From: Dactylosporangium vinaceum
GTDB taxonomy: Bacteria > Actinomycetota > Actinomycetes > Mycobacteriales > Micromonosporaceae
Length of the DNA: 64,000 nt
Assembly (NCBI RefSeq): GCF_019904175.1
Contig: NZ_CP061913.1
Coordinates: 10,664,001-10,728,000, forward strand
Direction of reading: 5' to 3'
This document shows, one piece after another, positions 29,248 to 36,070 of this stretch. Every line of letters starts with the position of its first letter. Position 1 is the first letter of the stretch. Under the pieces are notes generated by a model. The model had not been told where the DNA came from. It did not search any database and was given only the letters and a program-made list of their open reading frames with translations. Made by a program: the position numbers and the translations under genes.

Positions 29248-29250
29248 GCA

Positions 29251-29326
29251 TGGGGTGACTGATGGGATTTGAACCCACGACACCCGGGACCACAACCCGG
29301 TGCTCTGCCAACTGAGCTACAGCCAC
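29251..29326 (-). tRNA. tRNA-His (GTG anticodon)
   Basis: A complete cloverleaf: acceptor GTGGCTG/CAGTCAC, D arm GCTCAGTTGGCAGAGC, anticodon arm CCGGG-TTGTGGT-CCCGG with anticodon GTG, T arm GTGGG-TTCAAAT-CCCAC. The discriminator is C and the 3' CCA is encoded. The base preceding position 1 is G (29327 on the complement), giving the extra G-1 opposite C73 that is diagnostic of tRNA-His. Confidence 0.98.
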
Positions 29327-29379
29327 CATGAACTCGCCCGCTAATAGTAGGGCATGGGGAGTGGGATTCGTCGACAGGG

Positions 29380-30018
29380 TTATGACGCGTTCGTGTCGCT
29401 TTCCCGGCTCAACTCGGCCGCGATCCCCTTGGCGGTCTCGACGTCCGGGCCGGGCAGGGGCACGAACAGCGTGCGGCGGTAGTACTCCAGCTCGCGGATG
29501 CTCTCGCGGATGTCGGCAAGCGCCCGGTGCGCGAGGCCCTTCGGCGGCTGCCCGAAGTACACGCGCGGGTACCAGCGGCGGCACAGCTCTTTGATCGAGG
29601 ACACGTCGATCATCCGGTAGTGCAGATGGTGATCGAGTCGCGGCATGTCGCGGGCCAGGAAGCCGCGGTCGGTGGCGATCGAGTTGCCGCACAGCGGTGC
29701 GGTGCGCGGATCGCGGACGTGCTCCGTGATGTACGACATGATGAGGTCCTCGGCCTCGGCCACCGTGGTCGTGGAGGCCCGCACGGCTTCGGTGAGGCCC
29801 GACTTGCGGTGCATGTCGCGCACCACATCGAGCATCCCGTCCAGTGCCGCGTCGTCGGCGTGGATCACCACGTCGACGCCCTCGCCGAGCACGTTGAGAT
29901 CCGGGTCGGTCACCAGCGCTGCGACTTCGATCAGCGCGTCCTTCCCCAGATCGAGCCCTGTCATCTCACAGTCGATCCAGACCAAAAGATCACCCACATC
30001 GGACAGCCTAGTGTTCAT
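29380..30018 (-). CDS. orn: oligoribonuclease
   Basis: A 212-aa DEDDh exonuclease. LVWIDCEMTGLDLGKDALIEVA holds the first two acidic residues (D and E), GNSIATDRGFLARDMP the third, and HRALADIRESIRELEYYR the HxxxD pair near residue 165-170. It degrades 2-5 nt RNAs, including pGpG, to mononucleotides. It is located directly next to tRNA-His, a pairing commonly seen in actinomycetes. Confidence 0.96.
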   Translation of the reverse strand: MNTRLSDVGDLLVWIDCEMTGLDLGKDALIEVAALVTDPDLNVLGEGVDVVIHADDAALDGMLDVVRDMHRKSGLTEAVRASTTTVAEAEDLIMSYITEHVRDPRTAPLCGNSIATDRGFLARDMPRLDHHLHYRMIDVSSIKELCRRWYPRVYFGQPPKGLAHRALADIRESIRELEYYRRTLFVPLPGPDVETAKGIAAELSRESDTNAS

Positions 30019-30107
30019 CTGACCGACTTCTCACTCCTCGGCCCGGGCAACCACCCAGACTCCGCCTTGTCGTTACCAAATTCTGGCTCCGATGTGGCGT
30101 GCATCAC

Positions 30108-31364
30108 TCAGCGCGCGGCGGTTCCGGACTCAGCGGTGTCCTCGCTGACGGCCAGCGGCGCCCAGGTGAACTGGAGCTCGATGTTGGGCATCGCCGGCAG
30201 CGGGGGCAGGTCGATCGGGCCGTGGTCGTCGAAGTCGGCGTCGAGCGGGGCCGGACGGTCCAGCTCGCACTCGACGAGCAGGGGGTCCTCGGCCTTCGCC
30301 CCGGCCTCTTCGATCGTCCCGGCCTCTTCGATCGTTCCGGCCGGCTCGACCGGCGCCGGCTCGGCTTCGGCGTCCGCCGCGGCCAGGACGTCGGCCAGGG
30401 TGGCCATGACCCGCTCGTTCGCCACCACGCGGGCCGCCGCTTCCGGCTCCTCCGGCGTGGCCTCGTCCTCGTCGGAGGTGGGCTGGGCCGGCAGGACGGG
30501 CAGCGGGGCCGGCTCGGAACCGCCCGCGGCGACGGCCGCCGGGCGGCCCTGCGGCCAGGCCAGCGTGACGAGGGCCAGGAAGAACAGCGCGGCGCCGAGC
30601 ATGAGCAGGCCGCCGGTGGTGGGGGCGAGCCAGGCGGGAGCCAGCCGGGCGGTGATGGCGGCGTCGACGCCGGCCGTACCGTCGGCGCGCATCACCACGA
30701 GCGCGAGGTGCTTGCCCCGCATGGCCGAGGGCGACCACGTGATCCGGGCCACACCCGCCTTCAGCTCGCTGCGCCCGGTCCAGAACTTCTCCGCTGCCGG
30801 GCCCTTGGCTTCGGCCCCGGTCGCGGCCCCACCCAGGGCGGGCGGCACTGCGGCGGCCGGCGGAGCGGCGGCGGCCGGAGGGGCTACGGCGGCGGGGTCG
30901 ACCGGAGCGGCGGGATCGGCCGGCGGCGGGGGTGCCGCGTCGCCGGTGACGGCTGTCTGGTTCGCGGTGCGGGCGGCGGCCTCGGTGGCCAGCTCGACCG
31001 GGAGCGGGCCGCGGGCCAGGCGGACGCGGCTGACGCGGGCGTAGGAGTGCCCGTCGAGGTAGCGGCGGACGGCCGCCTCAGGGCCGAGCCCGATGAAGAG
31101 CGGGCCGCCGGACCCGACCGCCGACAGGCTGAGCGTGGTCTGCCCACCCCGCGCGAACGGCGCGTCGGTCCGCAGCAGCGCATCGACGTCGGTCACGACC
31201 ACGGCGTCGCCGTCGGTGCGCACGCGCTCCAGACGAGCCGTGAACGTGTCGTCGTCCGCGCGATGCTCCATGGCCATCAGGAGTCCGCCACCGGCGAGAG
31301 CCAGCGGCACCGCGATGAGCAGCAGCAGCGCGCCGACACCCGCCCGAACCAGACGCACGACCAT
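30108..31364 (-). CDS. two-helix membrane protein with proline-rich periplasmic region
   Basis: A 418-aa protein. ATG at 31364 (MVVRLVRAGVGALLLL) follows GAGGGG. TM1 is at residues 5-30; an extracellular region of about 200 residues contains a folded part (SVGSGGPLFIGLGPEAAVRRYL-like) and a Pro/Ala linker; TM2 (LAPTTGGLLMLGAALFFLALV) is near residue 255. The cytoplasmic tail is acidic and includes two tandem copies of GTIEEA. Many actinomycetes have a similar protein, but I know no function. It lies after copCD on the same strand, 105 bp apart. Confidence 0.7.
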   Translation of the reverse strand: MVVRLVRAGVGALLLLIAVPLALAGGGLLMAMEHRADDDTFTARLERVRTDGDAVVVTDVDALLRTDAPFARGGQTTLSLSAVGSGGPLFIGLGPEAAVRRYLDGHSYARVSRVRLARGPLPVELATEAAARTANQTAVTGDAAPPPPADPAAPVDPAAVAPPAAAAPPAAAVPPALGGAATGAEAKGPAAEKFWTGRSELKAGVARITWSPSAMRGKHLALVVMRADGTAGVDAAITARLAPAWLAPTTGGLLMLGAALFFLALVTLAWPQGRPAAVAAGGSEPAPLPVLPAQPTSDEDEATPEEPEAAARVVANERVMATLADVLAAADAEAEPAPVEPAGTIEEAGTIEEAGAKAEDPLLVECELDRPAPLDADFDDHGPIDLPPLPAMPNIELQFTWAPLAVSEDTAESGTAAR

Positions 31365-31469
31365 GGCAGCGGCCCCTCTTCCCCCCGGCATTACAGGGCC
31401 GACATTACCGGCAATTCGGGCGCATACTGCGCGTATCGGTCGGAAACACAGAACGTGGCGGCAGATGTA

Positions 31470-33194
31470 CTACTTCACGGGCACCTGCACCGTGACGGTG
31501 GTCTGGTTGAGGTCGTCGACCCGGGCCGTGAACTTGAACTCCCAGGTGCCCGCGGACACCAGCGAGATCTGGCCGATCGCGTGGTCGTCGCTGATCCCGA
31601 GCATCGGCACGGTCAGCGGCTCGATGCCCTTGCTGGCCAGTGCGGCGGTCGCCTTCCACTCGACGACCGTCTGCGGCCCGGAGCCGTCGGGCTTGACCGC
31701 GTACACATGGATCGAGTTCTGACCGACAGTGGCCGGCGAGATGTCCACCTGGAGCTTGAGCAGGCTCGTCGAGACCACGGTGTCGAAGGGTCCGGGCGGT
31801 GCGTCGCCCTGCCCGGCGCGGGCCGGGCTGGTCTGGACCAGCACCGAGGTCATGAGCAGCACGACGACGGCGATCCCGACCTCGGCGATGACAGCCGTCC
31901 GCAGCCGGCGCCGGTCGCGGTCCTCGATCGCCGGCGGCTCGGCCGGCTCGTCGTCCTCGTCCTCGTCGGGCTCGTCGTCCTCGGTGGCCGCGACCACCGG
32001 CGGCGGGGCGAATCTGCGGTTCGTGATGCTGCGGGAGTACGCCGCGACGCCCACCACGACCGCCAGCAGCGCCACCTTGATCATGACGATCTGGCCGTAG
32101 AGGGTGCCGGTCAGCGCGTCGAGGGTGCCGATCTCCACGAGCGCCTGCGCGGTGCCCGCCAGCACCAGGACGGTGATCGCGAACAGTGCCCAGCCCGACC
32201 ACACCGGCACGATCGCGGCCAGCTCCCGGGCGTTGGCCCGGCGCAGCAGGAAGCCGAACAGCATCACCAGACCGCCGAGCCAGATCGACATCGACGCGAG
32301 GTGGGCGGCGTCGGCGACGACGGTGAGCGTCGGCACCGGCGAGGCGCTGGGGTGCCCGGAGATCGGCCAGGTCGCCAGGCCGACGATGCCCAGGATGACC
32401 AGGAGCGTCTGGTCGACCTTGCTCGCGCGGCCCGAGATGACCGGGCGCAGCAGGATGACCGTGGCCAGCACGACGCCCAGGCGGACCAGGTGCGCGGCCC
32501 CGAACGGCGTGCCCAGGACCTCCGAGGCCGCCGCGCCGCTCGCATCGAACAGCGACGTTCCGGCGGTGTAGGGGATCTGGAGGTACAGCTCCAGGATCGT
32601 GCTCAGGGCGAGCACTCCGGCACCGACGAGCGCCAGCCGGCCGGGGTCGCGGGTGGAGAGCCGGCGCGGCCAGAGCGCGAACAGGATGAGCGTGGGCCCG
32701 ACGAGCAGGACGAGGCCGGCGAACCCGAGGAAGCGGGCGGCCGACATGGTGTTCTTGACCACCTGGTCGGTGGTGGTGTCGGCGTTGCCGTTCGCGTTCG
32801 CGTTGGGCGTGGCCGAGGGCTGGCCGTAGGAGAAGCTGTAGCCGCCGGCGACGGGGTGGCTGTCGGCCGAGATGACGCGGTAGCTGACGAGGTACGTGCC
32901 CTTGGGTCCGCCGGACTTCAGGGGGATCACGAGTTCCTGGTCGCGCACGGCGGGCTTGCCGGTGTCGGCCCGGCTGCCGTCCGGCGCGGTGACCTTGATC
33001 TTGTCGGTGACCAGGCGGACCTGCTCGCTGAAGCTGAGCGTGACCTCGCCGGGGAGCTGGTCGAGCACGGTCCCGGCGACCGGCGCGGTCTTCTCGAGCT
33101 CCGCGTGGGCGCTGGCGGGCCCGGCGGGCAGCACGAGGATGGCCAGAGCGCCGAGGAGCATCGCCAGGGGTACGGACCATCTGCGGTGGTTCAT
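31470..33194 (-). CDS. fused CopC-CopD copper protein with YtkA-like C-terminus
   Basis: A 574-aa protein. The signal peptide ends at PASA and the mature chain starts AHAELEKTAPVAG, giving the N-terminal copper ligand histidine of CopC; SADSHPVAGGYSFSYG carries another. After a Asn/Ala/Thr linker come about eight membrane helices of CopD (residues 150-410), an acidic cytosolic loop (EDDEPDEDEDDEPAE), one more helix, then an extracellular beta domain like YtkA. It likely takes up or handles copper for export-side enzymes; a copper oxidase (GlxA) is encoded 20 kb away, but that link is only a thought. Confidence 0.9.
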   Translation of the reverse strand: MNHRRWSVPLAMLLGALAILVLPAGPASAHAELEKTAPVAGTVLDQLPGEVTLSFSEQVRLVTDKIKVTAPDGSRADTGKPAVRDQELVIPLKSGGPKGTYLVSYRVISADSHPVAGGYSFSYGQPSATPNANANGNADTTTDQVVKNTMSAARFLGFAGLVLLVGPTLILFALWPRRLSTRDPGRLALVGAGVLALSTILELYLQIPYTAGTSLFDASGAAASEVLGTPFGAAHLVRLGVVLATVILLRPVISGRASKVDQTLLVILGIVGLATWPISGHPSASPVPTLTVVADAAHLASMSIWLGGLVMLFGFLLRRANARELAAIVPVWSGWALFAITVLVLAGTAQALVEIGTLDALTGTLYGQIVMIKVALLAVVVGVAAYSRSITNRRFAPPPVVAATEDDEPDEDEDDEPAEPPAIEDRDRRRLRTAVIAEVGIAVVVLLMTSVLVQTSPARAGQGDAPPGPFDTVVSTSLLKLQVDISPATVGQNSIHVYAVKPDGSGPQTVVEWKATAALASKGIEPLTVPMLGISDDHAIGQISLVSAGTWEFKFTARVDDLNQTTVTVQVPVK

Positions 33195-33321
33195 GAGCTC
33201 ATGATTTCGCGCCGGTCATTGTGAGATGGTCGCGGGTGGGCCCCGAAAAGTTCCCGGTGACTTTGTGTAGCCAGGAATGGACGGCCCGCGATTTGTCATA
33301 CCCTCGCGATAGAGTCTGGGC

Positions 33322-33798
33322 ATGACGACGACGCGCCTCGAGCCCGGCGACGCGGCTCCTGACTTCACGCTGCAGACGGATCAGGACGAGCCCCTGTCGC
33401 TCGCTGACCTGCGCGGGCGCAAGGTTGTGCTCTACGCCTACCCGGCCGCGATGACCCCCGGCTGCACGAAGCAGGCCTGCGACTTCCGCGACAACCTGGC
33501 GTCGCTGCAGGCGGCCGGCTACGAGGTCGTCGGGATCTCGCCGGACTCCCCGGCGAAGCTGGCGAAGTTCCGCGAGCGCGACGCGATCACGTTCCCGCTC
33601 GTGTCGGACCCCGACCGGGCCGTCCTGCGGGCCTACGGGGCTTACGGGGAGAAGCAGAACTACGGCCGGACGATCCTGGGCGTCATCCGCTCGACCTTCG
33701 TGATCGACGAGAAGGGGCAGATCGAGCGGGCGATGTACAACGTGCGGGCCACAGGGCACGTCGCCAAGCTGCGCAAGGATCTCGGGCTGGACGGCTAG
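33322..33798 (+). CDS. bcp: thioredoxin-dependent thiol peroxidase (Bcp/PrxQ)
   Basis: A 158-aa peroxiredoxin. LEPGDAAPDFTLQTDQDEPLSL is the family N-terminus and MTPGCTKQACDFRDN near residues 44-58 contains the peroxidatic cysteine (GCT) and the resolving cysteine five residues on, the alpha-2 type PrxQ pattern. RSTFVIDEKGQI follows. It reduces hydroperoxides using thioredoxin. The gene stands alone and is convergent with the tRNA-like cassette. Confidence 0.95.
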   Translation: MTTTRLEPGDAAPDFTLQTDQDEPLSLADLRGRKVVLYAYPAAMTPGCTKQACDFRDNLASLQAAGYEVVGISPDSPAKLAKFRERDAITFPLVSDPDRAVLRAYGAYGEKQNYGRTILGVIRSTFVIDEKGQIERAMYNVRATGHVAKLRKDLGLDG

Positions 33799-33860
33799 GT
33801 TCCGGATTCGACCCTCTACCCGAGGCAGAGCCGCGCGGTGTGCGCCGCTCATGCATTGGT

Positions 33861-33893
33861 GAAGCCCGGTGGAGTATCCATCCACCGGGCTTC
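33861..33893. terminator. 13-bp hairpin between bcp and the tRNA-like cassette
   Basis: GAAGCCCGGTGGA pairs perfectly with TCCACCGGGCTTC around GTATCCA. It lies 63 bp after bcp and 21 bp beyond unit B of the minus-strand cassette, so it can end transcripts from both sides. No T tract. Confidence 0.8.
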
Positions 33894-33913
33894 GGCTTGC
33901 CGCCCAATTGCTC

Positions 33914-34051
33914 ACGCCGGCGACGTTTGAAGAACGAAGATCAGATTCTGACGTCGCGCTCTGCGATTGAGCTATCGGCCCATGGAGAGGACCGAGCGGG
34001 AGTTGAACCCGCAACCTCGACGACTGGCGTCCCGTTCGATTGATCCGGCGT
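33914..34051 (-). ncRNA. permuted tRNA-like unit B (3' half before 5' half)
   Basis: Read on the minus strand. A tRNA 3' half comes first: CGTCG (34022-34018, as 39-43), AGGTT variable loop, T arm GCGGG-TTCAACT-CCCGC (34012-33996), acceptor strand TCGGTCC (33995-33989), T at 73. After six bases (CTCCAT) the 5' half follows: acceptor GGGCCGA (33981-33975), TA, D arm GCTCAATCGCAGAGC (33972-33958), G, CGACG (33956-33952, as 27-31). All seven acceptor pairs form (one G-U) and CGACG/CGTCG pair fully, only in this order. Flanks also pair: GAACG with CGTTC and ACGCCGG with CCGGCGT. A rival local arm uses CGTCG at 33925-33921 with loop CTTCAAA (anticodon UCA). The D loop lacks G18-G19 and no CCA is encoded, so activity is unproven. 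Confidence 0.6.
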
Positions 34052-34066
34052 TCGGCGGCGAATGCT

Positions 34067-34216
34067 CAGACTGGAGCGAGAAGTTGAGTTTGTGTTTCGG
34101 CTCCCGCGGCCGCCTCTGCCATTGGGCTACACCGCCGTGTTGATGGCGGCGGAAGGAATCGAACCTCCACGTTGACACCGCGCGCACCTGTCAAACTGAG
34201 CCTCAGGTTCAGTCTG
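34067..34216 (-). ncRNA. permuted tRNA-like unit A (3' half before 5' half)
   Basis: Read on the minus strand. First the 3' half: T arm GGAGG-TTCGATT-CCTTC (34168-34152), acceptor strand CGCCGCC (34151-34145), A at 73 (34144). After seven bases (TCAACAC) the 5' half: acceptor GGCGGTG (34136-34130), TA, D arm GCCCAATGGCAGAGGC (34127-34112), identical to that of the tRNA at 35133. All seven acceptor pairs form, one of them U-G. The anticodon arm is ambiguous: either GCCGC (34110-34106) with GCGGT (34181-34177), or a local hairpin TTGACA/TGTCAA (34194-34172) giving a normal 4-base variable loop. Flanks are complementary: AGTTTG with CAAACT, and CAGACTG (34216-34210) with CAGTCTG (34073-34067). 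Confidence 0.55.
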
Positions 34217-34272
34217 CGCTCCTTGCGCACCACCGATCCTAGATCCAACCCCGGCCACGGCCAAGCGAGTTA

Positions 34273-35007
34273 TCAGGCGCCGAAGAGGTAGCGGAAGACC
34301 TTCTCGCCGGTCTCCTGCTCGACCACGGCGACGCCGTTGGCCTCCTCGCGGGCGAACTTCACCGCCGCCTGGAGCTTCTCGACGCGCTCGACGAGCTCGT
34401 TCACGCGCTTGGCCGGCATGGCGCCGGAGAACTTCACGGTCTTCCAGTAGCCGACCACCACGTCCTCGTAATACACCTCGACCTGGGCCGGGTGCTTCTC
34501 GGTGGCCTCGGCCTTGACGTGGTTGCGCGGGATCTTCTTCGTCCGGGTGGTCTGGGTCGGCTCCGTGGCGTAGGTGTCGGCCGAGGCGTCGTAGACCCAG
34601 CTCTCGGCGGCGTCGAGGATCGGGAGCTTCCGCACGAACGTGAGCATGTCGGCCAGCTGCTTCTCCAGGAAGAGCAGGTAGGACACGGGCACCTCGCGCA
34701 GGAGGACCTCACCGTCGACGGTGACGTCCGCGCGGGCCACGCAGTTCGTCCAGTCCTTGGTGGCGGTCACGTCGAACAGGCGGGTGAGGATGGTCGCGGT
34801 CTGGCGGAGGACCTCCTCGGCCTTGACCTGGACGCGGGTCGACTCCGGCGGGAGTTGCTCGCCCTCTTCGTCCTTCGGACGGTAGGTGCGGGAGATGCCG
34901 GCCAGCAGCGGCTGCTTCTGCAGGTTGTGGTGAGCCTCGGTGAGCTCCTGGAACGAGCGTGACTTCACGCCCTTCTCGACTGCGATGATCTGATTCAGCT
35001 TCGTCAT
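34273..35007 (-). CDS. uncharacterised actinobacterial protein within the tRNA-like cassette
   Basis: A 244-aa soluble, charged protein starting MTKLNQIIAVEKGVKSRSFQ. It looks intact and conserved in style (AHHNLQKQPLLAGISRTYRP, FDVTATKDWTNC, TTRTKKIPRNHVKAEATEKH, AQVEVYYEDVVVGYW, VKFAREEANG) and I recall an unnamed actinobacterial DUF (possibly DUF7873) with this pattern, but no function. There is no signal peptide, no membrane helix and no recognised catalytic motif; the basic KKIPRNHVK segment could contact nucleic acid. TACACT 10 bp before the ATG could be a -10 box for a nearly leaderless mRNA. It is flanked on the same strand by an odd tRNA upstream and the permuted units 57 bp downstream. 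Confidence 0.8.
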   Translation of the reverse strand: MTKLNQIIAVEKGVKSRSFQELTEAHHNLQKQPLLAGISRTYRPKDEEGEQLPPESTRVQVKAEEVLRQTATILTRLFDVTATKDWTNCVARADVTVDGEVLLREVPVSYLLFLEKQLADMLTFVRKLPILDAAESWVYDASADTYATEPTQTTRTKKIPRNHVKAEATEKHPAQVEVYYEDVVVGYWKTVKFSGAMPAKRVNELVERVEKLQAAVKFAREEANGVAVVEQETGEKVFRYLFGA

Positions 35008-35082
35008 AATGCGCACGAGTGTACGAGGTTGATCACAGCCCTTTTTCGGTTTTTTCGCCGCCCTTGGGCTGGGACACTGCGT

Positions 35083-35122
35083 GCACTCAGCGCGTCCACT
35101 CGGGGCGATGCACTCACCGCGT
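35083..35122. repeat. near-perfect 13-bp direct repeat in the cassette leader
   Basis: GCACTCAGCGCGT (35083-35095) and GCACTCACCGCGT (35110-35122) differ by one base and are 27 bp apart. They lie between the tRNA at 35133 and the protein gene start at 35007 and may bind a regulator. Confidence 0.5.
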
Positions 35123-35132
35123 GCCGAGCTCG

Positions 35133-35205
35133 TGGGGCCGGTGAGAGTCGAACTCACACTGGCATGGACCTAAACCATGTGCCTCTGCCATTGGGCTACG
35201 GCCCC
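35133..35205 (-). tRNA. class-I tRNA with UAG anticodon (Leu-type codon, short variable loop)
   Basis: A well-formed 73-nt cloverleaf: acceptor GGGGCCG/CGGCCCC, D arm GCCCAATGGCAGAGGC, anticodon arm CATGG-TTTAGGT-CCATG, variable loop CCAGT, T arm GTGAG-TTCGACT-CTCAC, A at 73, no encoded CCA. The anticodon UAG reads CUA/CUG leucine codons, but bacterial tRNA-Leu is normally class II with a long variable arm, and this one has only five bases there. It may be mischarged, non-leucine, or not used in ordinary translation. The D arm is the same as in permuted unit A. Confidence 0.8.
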
Positions 35206-35227
35206 GCGCAACCGAGAGACACAATAC

Positions 35228-36070
35228 TCAGGCCAGGCGCGTGATCTCCACCGTGACTCCCAGGTGCTTGCTGGGGGCGCCGTGATAGACGCCGCGTAGT
35301 GGAGGTACGTCGTCGTAGTCACGGCCCCGGGCGACGACGACGTGGCGCGGGCCGACGGGAACGCCGTTCGTCGGATCGAAGCCGGTCCACTCCCCCGCCC
35401 ACCACTCGACCCAGGCGTGGCTCTGCCCGGCGACCGTCTCGCCGACCTCGGCCGCGACCTTCGGGTGCAGGTAGCCGGAGACGTACCGGGCCGGGATCCC
35501 CCGGGCTCGCAGCAGCCCCACGGTGAGGTGCGCGATGTCCTGGCAGACGCCCTTGCGCAGGTCCCACGCCTCCTGGGCGCTCGTCTGCACGCCGGTGGAG
35601 CCGGGCACGTACGCGACCTGGTCGCGCACCCAGTGCGAGATGGCCTCGGCGGACTCCGTCGGGTCGCTCGAGCCGGCCGCCGACCAGGCGTCCTCGACAA
35701 GCTCCGGCGCGACGGCGGTGAGCCGGGACGAGGCCAGGAACTCGGCGTGCGCGTCCACGACGGCGTCGGTGTCGAGGTTGGCCCAGCCGAGGAAGAGCGC
35801 CGGCGCCGGGGGCGGCGTGACCTCGACCAGGCTGCTGGAGACCACGCGCAACTGCTGGTGCGGGCGGTGCAGGTCGAAGGCGGTGACCTGGGTGGCCCAG
35901 TAGTCGTGGTAGCGGTACGTCGTCGCACCGGGCGTCACTTCGACCTGGCTGAAGAGCGTCGTCTGCCACGGGAGGGTCAGCGGGGTGAGCCGGGCCTCGT
36001 TGTACGAGGCCGAGACCGAGCCCGCGTACTCGTAGCCGGTGACGTGGCGGATCTTGAGGCGCCAGTTCAT
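35228..36070 (-). CDS. transglutaminase-like cysteine protease family protein
   Basis: A 280-aa protein. The N-terminal beta domain starts MNWRLKIRHVTGYEYAGSVSASYNE, and the transglutaminase core shows RKGVCQDIAHLTVGLLRARGIPARYVSGYL (split here: KGVCQDIAH holds the catalytic Cys), GQSHAWVEWW the His and FDPTNGVP the Asp. The ATG at 36070 overlaps the alpha-E gene stop (ATGA). With the alpha-E and ATP-grasp genes it forms a widely conserved three-gene unit thought to make or cut an unknown peptide. Confidence 0.92.
   Translation of the reverse strand: MNWRLKIRHVTGYEYAGSVSASYNEARLTPLTLPWQTTLFSQVEVTPGATTYRYHDYWATQVTAFDLHRPHQQLRVVSSSLVEVTPPPAPALFLGWANLDTDAVVDAHAEFLASSRLTAVAPELVEDAWSAAGSSDPTESAEAISHWVRDQVAYVPGSTGVQTSAQEAWDLRKGVCQDIAHLTVGLLRARGIPARYVSGYLHPKVAAEVGETVAGQSHAWVEWWAGEWTGFDPTNGVPVGPRHVVVARGRDYDDVPPLRGVYHGAPSKHLGVTVEITRLA

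Noticed and set aside
33800..33835. Another tRNA 3' end (minus-strand GGGTCGAATCC after bcp)
   Set aside because: The T stem does not pair and no acceptor or D arm is found; too weak to list.
33914..34216. Two-piece (permuted) tmRNA as the explanation for the reversed tRNA halves
   Set aside because: The 5' halves carry true tRNA D arms and the spacers are only 6-7 nt, with no tag-coding region or pseudoknots; actinobacterial ssrA is one-piece.
33914..34216. Remains of tandem identical tRNAs, with the 3' half of one copy and the 5' half of the next
   Set aside because: Not fully excluded, but two different tRNAs show the same arrangement and both have complementary outer flanks, which tandem debris would not predict.
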